From contig NC_087068.1 of NCBI RefSeq assembly GCF_963678635.1, forward strand, positions 18,727,872-18,791,871: a stretch of DNA of 64,000 nucleotides. Reading direction: 5' to 3'. The DNA comes from Symsagittifera roscoffensis (lineage: Eukaryota > Xenacoelomorpha > Acoela > Convolutidae). Under the pieces are notes generated by a model. That model did no database searches, was not told the origin of the DNA, and saw only the letters and a list, made by a program, of their open reading frames with translations. This document shows positions 58,718-64,000 of the stretch, one piece after another; the first letter of the stretch is position 1; each line of letters opens with the position of its first letter. The position numbers and the translations under genes are program-made.

Positions 58718-59837
58718 GTTTGTTTTTGCAACTGATTATGCAAATCATCCAGCTTTATATTTTATGCAACGGATTTATCAAAACTTAATCGTGTTCTGTT
58801 TTTCAATTTTCGTTAATTTTTTGGTACTTGAGTTATGTGTTTTCAGCTGATATCAATCAATTGATATCAAAAGTATTTAGCGTCTTTCTGATGTCATTAA
58901 TTAGATCACAAAATGAACTGAATTTTGCGGATGTCTTGTTACTATAATTTTAATCAGTTCAGTTTGCTCTGCCCCGTTTGATTATCCGTTTCCTGTCTTC
59001 ATGTGTGAGCTTAGAATGAATTAAGTTGCTTTTTTGAACTAGCAAAAAGACAATTTGAAGCCTCGAATGTTTCGACCAATATTTGAGCTTATTGAAAAGC
59101 AGGTTTTGATCTTAACTCGGCAAAACTTGCTTTGCATGAAAACAAAAAAATCTGATTGCTTTCCTTTTCTCATATTTTCAATTTACCCTAATTTTACAGA
59201 ATAATGAAATAGCCTTTTTTTTTTAGTTACTCCGTCAATTTACCGGCTCTTTTTTCTTATCCCTACACTTCGCATATTCATCATTTTTTGGTGTAACTTG
59301 TGATTTTACAATGTTAGGTATGAAGGCTAAAATTCTCTGGAAGGAGCTAAGTAGCCCGTGCGTCAATCTTTGTATTAATCAGACTATGTGAGCCAAAATT
59401 TTATCAGTAAAAAGTCGCAGGTGGGGTAATAGAAAAAAATCCTTTCCTCCTACTTCTACGGGCTCATAAACCGTTTTTTTAAATGGTACATTTCTCGAAA
59501 GCAGACAGAAATTGTTATAAGTTCATTATTTTTGTCTCAACTCCTCCAAGCGTTTCCAAAGCAATAAAAGAACCTGCTTTTAAAAATGATGGCACCTTAG
59601 GATTACATTTACTACTTTATAATCCCATAAATCAAGACTCTATTTTCTATAAATCCTGGTTTGAATATGATGTTATCTTAAGATCTTTTCAAGTTTTTCT
59701 TGCGTTTGAATTTCAGTTTTGCAAAACTAAATTTAAGCTTGTTTTAATATAATTTAATTTTGTAATTTTGCACCAACCATTGTGAACAACACATAAAAAG
59801 CGCTAACAACACATTATACTGCTTACAAAAGGTTTTT

Positions 59838-60766
59838 AGGTCAAGTTAACATCTCCCCTCCACGCGCCCCCAGATAGACTAAGTTTTTGTCTTGATTAGA
59901 AAAATTTGTCTTGAAAAACAGAAAAAAAAAACAGTTTTTTTCAGTCTTTTTTCAGTATTGAGTTTTTCTTTTTTTTAGTGAGTTTTTAGCATAAATGAGC
60001 CATATAATCTGTTTAAAGTACATTGGCAGCAGCATAATTTGGTCAAATACCTTTTTTTCAAGCTGAAAATAATTTCAAAAGCCATTTCTTTAATGATATT
60101 TGCTGCCAATTAGCTTTGGGTTTTGCATGCAATTGACCGATAATGCCAGGTTGACCATTTTCAAATGCTTTAGGATTTCGTATCTCAATGCTTCAGCGAT
60201 GACTTAAGGGCGAAGCGGTCGTTTTTACAAACGGACGTTTAGTTTGAAGTGGCTAATTTTTATGATGCAAATTTAGTTTGACTGAAAACTAATCAAGTTG
60301 ATTTTATGCTTGCAAAAAGTCGTAATTGGTCTTTTTTCTTCCTTCGAGTGACCTTAAGGATTCATTAAAGGAGGTTTTTTGACCTGTAATTTGACTATTT
60401 GTTGGTTCTAAGTCGTTTCCTATCCGTTCAAGTTTTTGCTACTGTCTTTAATTGGTCTTGCAATTCGTGCCTTTTAATCATCATGATGATAGTTAGATTG
60501 CGTACCGTGAAAACACCCGGGTTGAAGCCCACTCTTAAAATTAGGGCAAATTCTGCAATGTCCCACTGAACACTTTTTCACTCCTCCCCTACCCCACCCC
60601 GTTTAGGGAGGAGGATGTTAACTTGGTTCTGAGTTCGAATTGTCCGCTAATCAGAACAGAGCATTTTACACGCAGCGCTTAGCAAATTTAATTTGAATTG
60701 AACGCTAGGGTCGAGGATTTTAACTTGGTCGATTTTGGGGTTGGGGAGGATGTTTATTTGATCCTT
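59838..60766. repeat. Family B element, about 0.9 kb
   Basis: The left terminus 'ggtcaagttaacatctcccc' (59838) with 'cccccagatagactaag' matches the copy at 3205-3235. The right terminus 'gaggatgtttatttgatcc' (about 60748-60766) is its approximate inverse. An internal inverted segment (60600-60735) again carries 'aggatgttaacttggttc' and 'aggattttaacttggtc', so a second short family B copy may be nested near the right end. Confidence 0.55.
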
Positions 60767-62329
60767 TTTTATCAATGAATACTTAAGACTCTTTTCTGTT
60801 TAACGGCCTAAACTTACCAAATTAATAGTTGAGCTTCCGTTTTCAAAAAAAATCTTGATTTTTTTTCAGCTGTAACTATTTCATTCAATCAGATCAAAAA
60901 ATTTTGATGCAATTTTCAAAAAACAAAATCAGTTTTGGGCCATATAACAGAAAAGACGCATCGTTTATAAGCCATGGAAACTGACGTAGCTAAATCTGAG
61001 TTTTGTATGTAAGTTTGCATTGGAAACCATAGCTAGATAGAGTTTTTTATGTAAAGAATCAGCGGAAAATCTGAGCTTACTTTTAAAGGTTTTCATCCAA
61101 AAGTTTCACTGCGGCAATTTTTGCTACGACATTCGAATGATAGTCAACTTATTGTCTACATCGTAGATTTAAAGTTAGAGCCGCAAAGATAACATATGTG
61201 TCTAAAAAACTCCTGTAGGTTATTGTTCGCCTTTGATGACTTGTTTTTTTTCAAGACTTTAAATACCTAAAAATCAGCAACGGTCATCCTTTTTTTTCAG
61301 AGCTAACTGTTTTCTTATTGCGAATTAACAATTTTTTTTTTATACGTGGCAGTCGCTGTTTTGGCGCAAAAATGAAGCTGATTTTTTGTGGGAGGTTAAT
61401 CCGTGCAGCAAAAGATTGAAAAAGTAAAATGAACGTCCCAAAAATTTTGTTACCGGAAGGTAACAACTTGTTGGTGTTTTCTAACTCAATTCGATTTCCG
61501 CTGAAAAAATCTTCCGCGTAGTAATTGTTAGGAGATTTTTGTTATTAAACATATGCTCTTTTCGGTGTACATAATACAGAAACGAAAAGTCTTGATAAAA
61601 CGTATTGACATGAAAAAGTAGACATTTCTAAACAATTTCAGTTAATGCAGTTTAGGGTTTTTTGCGTCTTATGGAAAGGGTAACTTCGCCTCTCTGCAGC
61701 TAAAACAATAATGAGAATTATGGCGCATCGGGTAGTGATGATGACCAGGATTTACAGAATTGCGGTTTCAAATCGCACGTGCGCTGCAATTTGCTCGGAA
61801 ACCGCTTGCCAGACAGCCATAGCTTAATGGGCTCATAATTAAGTGAGTTCCAGTTCAGTTTTAAATAAATAATCTCTGAATCAGGCCTTTTGCTGATCGA
61901 CTCTAAAAACGGATTGCTTTTTCCTATTTTCAATTTACAAATGGTGTTAACAAGACCATGAGCCAATGTTTTTCTTTTTTAAGAGTTTTTACCTCAAAAT
62001 ATTTTATGAAAATTGGGTGAAAAAAATCATGGTATATACAATGCTTTAAATATTCGACTCTTTTCTTTCTGCTTCAACGCTTCTTTTTCTATGTTTCTAG
62101 ATGTTATATTTCACTTATAACAGAATAATTGTTTCACTTGAATCACCAGTTTTGGGTTTTTTGAATGATGAACGTCAGATTTTTGTATAGTTTTTTATAA
62201 TATTATAATTATTTGACATTACCATTGGAGTTTACAGTCACTTTTGGTGAAATTATTAAACGAATGAAAAAATTTTGTTCATTATTGTGACGTCCTGGTT
62301 GTCTGCTGTGAAATTATCACCTACTACAA

Positions 62330-62560
62330 TTTTTTATGGGAGTTCTGTATTACAGTCTGATAAATATTGATGCTCTGAGCTCAAATTTTGATAGTTATGT
62401 TTTTCGGCGAGCAATTTTGATGAGTTATGGAGGTCTGAAAATTGTCAGTTTGGCCAATATGGGATAGTTAATGAGCCCTTTTTTACCAATTTTTCTAATA
62501 ACGCGGATTGTTTGTGGGTATTAAGTCATTCCAAAATTTAATCCTGCTGTGGGCAAAAAA
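62330..62560 (-). repeat. Diverged family A-like fragment
   Basis: 'gagttatggaggtctgaaaa', 'cagtttggccaatatggga', 'agttaatgag' and 'taacgcgga' appear in the same order as 'agttatgggggtttaaacat', 'ccattttgggtcaattaacg' and 'actaacgcgtga' of the arm at 55700-55790. Similarity is weak. Confidence 0.35.
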
Positions 62561-63424
62561 TTTTCAGTTTTTGGACAACTGTATGAATGATTTCAAAGAA
62601 CTGCAAGATACTTTAAAGGGCAATGTATGTGATCATTCAGAATTCCGTAATATGAACATTCTTTTTCATTAACTATAATCGAAGTACGTCATCAATTAGT
62701 TAAACTGTTGGTTTTTCCATTTTAAGTTTCTGAATCTTGTTCTTAAAAAAATTATTCGACAAACACATGGAAACTTTTGAGCAGTTTTTTGTAAAGAATT
62801 TTTACAACCAAAAACTCGAAAGTGACCAGCTGCATGTTCAATCTAAACTGTTCTCAAAATCAGTTTTGATTAAAAATCGGAAGCAAAACTTACAGTTAAA
62901 AATTTTCGGCAAATCAAATGTTTGAAATATCAGAAAAAACCTCTGTTTAAATTTCATCGAAAAACTAAACTGGAGAACTACAAGGTCAAAGTGTTTATTT
63001 TGTGAATTTTTAGCGGATTCCGCAAAAAGACCAATATCTTTGATATTCCTCTCTTTTTGCGTTTCCTTTGATCGTTCCGACGAAATGTTAGCTTGCTTAA
63101 AAACTTGTCTCTTGATTCCAATTGTGCGCCTATCCAGTGCATAGTTTGGCTTTGTAACGAGTTAACGAAGCAAATGGAGCTTTGATAAATGGAAGCTAAA
63201 CCTGCTATCTAAAAATTAGAAAAATTGAAGCAAAGTAATTTGTTAAAATTTTCGTTATTTTCGAAAACTAAAAAAATGGGTTAAGAACTACTGTTGAAGT
63301 TTCCATAAAACTCGATATAAAAATAGTAATCAGAAATAACTGCGTCATCATCAGTTATCTGTTTTCACTTTAACTATCAAGTGTTATTATGTGACCTGAT
63401 TTTCTAAAGTGGATTATTTTACAG

Positions 63425-63643
63425 TAACTTCTCGCGTGGCAAGTGACACTTCGCAAATCAGTAGTCGTCGCATGTCTGTGTCGCCCTCTCCAAGCAGCCA
63501 CGGGGTAGGCAGTGGTGGACCAATGTCCCCTGCCTCCCTCCACAACCCCGCCTACCAACTCCCTCTCGACAGCAGTGCATCCAACTCCCCGCCTGCCCAA
63601 TCGGTCAACTGTTCAGTTACTGAAGAGAACTCCAAATACGAAG
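63425..63643 (+). CDS. Exon 12: Ser/Pro-rich linker exon with RRMS site
   Basis: The acceptor is 'ggattattttacag' (AG 63423-63424) and the donor is G|gtcagt at 63644, 219 nt, phase 1 on both sides. With the preceding G it reads VTSRVASDTSQISSRRMSVS, then a Ser/Pro/Gly-rich stretch ending TEENSKYEG. RRMSVSP (Ser at 63475) is a basophilic kinase motif and SVSPSPS offers proline-directed sites. It resembles the disordered, phosphorylated linker of rabphilin-type effectors. There is no folded domain. High GC content stands out from the intron; the antisense frame here is a shadow. The gene continues to the right. Confidence 0.75.
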
Positions 63644-64000
63644 GTCAGTTATAATTTCTTAACCTCTATTTTGAAGAGCTATTCACATGCAGTTTGTGTT
63701 GCGGTGCATTTACAGTGCAAAACACCAAAAATCATACAAAGCTATACAGATCGTAATAAAAAAGGCTCTACTTCACTATGATGACTGTTGCCTTGGTTTC
63801 ATTTTGACGTGTTTCGGCTGCGCAGGCCTTGATTTTGATATTTTTTCAATTTTTTTTTCTGTCCCACTTTTTTAGTTTGTTTGCATTTCTCTCTGTTGAA
63901 ATCAGAAGAAATGTTGTTCAGGTTAGATGAGATGACATACCTTCGATAAATTGTCTCACAAACGAACTTGAAAATAATCAAGTGGGTGAATTAAAAAGAA
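63644..64000. other. Start of the next intron
   Basis: AT-rich sequence after a GT donor at 63644. Short overlapping frames in both strands have no coding character. Nothing else recognised up to the window edge. Confidence 0.5.

Larger units (their letters stand above)
58718..63424. other. Intron between exons 11 and 12
   Basis: 4.7 kb, AT-rich, with a large family B element (59838-60766) and a diverged family A-like stretch near 62330-62560 ('agttatggaggtctgaaaat', 'taacgcggat'). The longest frame (59483-59752) is AT-rich, unsupported by splice sites and probably chance. Confidence 0.5.

Noticed and set aside
59483-59752. 89-codon open frame
   Set aside because: Starts at an ordinary position, codon use matches intron composition, no domain and no splice support.
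63370-63600. Antisense open frame over exon 12
   Set aside because: A shadow of the GC-rich sense exon, which has consensus splice sites and matching phase.
1-64000. A novel defence, toxin or biosynthetic system
   Set aside because: No clustered enzyme-like genes are present; the coding content is explained by one or two spliced animal genes and the rest by repeats.

Overview
This looks like an invertebrate animal nuclear genome. The sequence is strongly AT-rich. It has short, GC-richer blocks bounded by consensus AG acceptors and GT donors, kilobase-scale introns, a tRNA-derived SINE-like unit, a decayed Ty1/copia fossil, many inverted-repeat elements and a 200-bp assembly gap. Nothing bacterial is present (no operons, ribosome binding sites or CRISPR array). 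I cannot name the species or phylum.

Almost everything that looks coding is on the + strand and reads as exons of a presynaptic Rab-effector gene of the rabphilin/RIM/Noc2 zinc-finger class. Exon 1 (4004-~4321) ends the Rab-binding helix and begins a polar linker. Exons 2 and 3 (5362-5549, 6421-6699) carry four CxxC pairs with the class spacing, but with two very long Ser/Gly-rich loops. Exon 4 (7618-7678) closes the domain, and exons 5-9 (13254-28225) encode a Ser/Thr-rich basic linker. From exon 2 to exon 9 every junction agrees in phase; exon 9 then runs into a stop. A second coding start lies at 46930-47233, followed by a 30-nt candidate microexon (58688-58717) and an exon at 63425-63643, again phase-consistent. 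RRxS motifs recur in exons of both blocks, as in the linker of mammalian rabphilin, so the second block may be an alternative-promoter isoform of the same gene or a neighbour. No C2 or PDZ domain is seen; it would lie beyond the right edge.

The introns hold the rest. A 3.8-kb tandem duplication (17003-25853) copies exons 7 and 8; one copy of exon 7 is broken and the second unit contains a 1.2-kb insertion with a pol III-type promoter. A 2.3-kb tandem duplication lies at 31593-36173. A Ty1/copia fossil with both LTRs lies at 38183-40806. A foldback element with arms of about 0.5 kb lies at 55485-57275 and is followed by 53-bp tandem repeats. Three recurrent inverted-repeat families (called A, B and C here) supply most of the G-runs and C-runs.

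No new enzymatic or defence system is visible. The most unusual points are the expanded zinc-finger loops, the tandemly copied exons, the candidate microexon and the foldback/53-bp repeat cluster.
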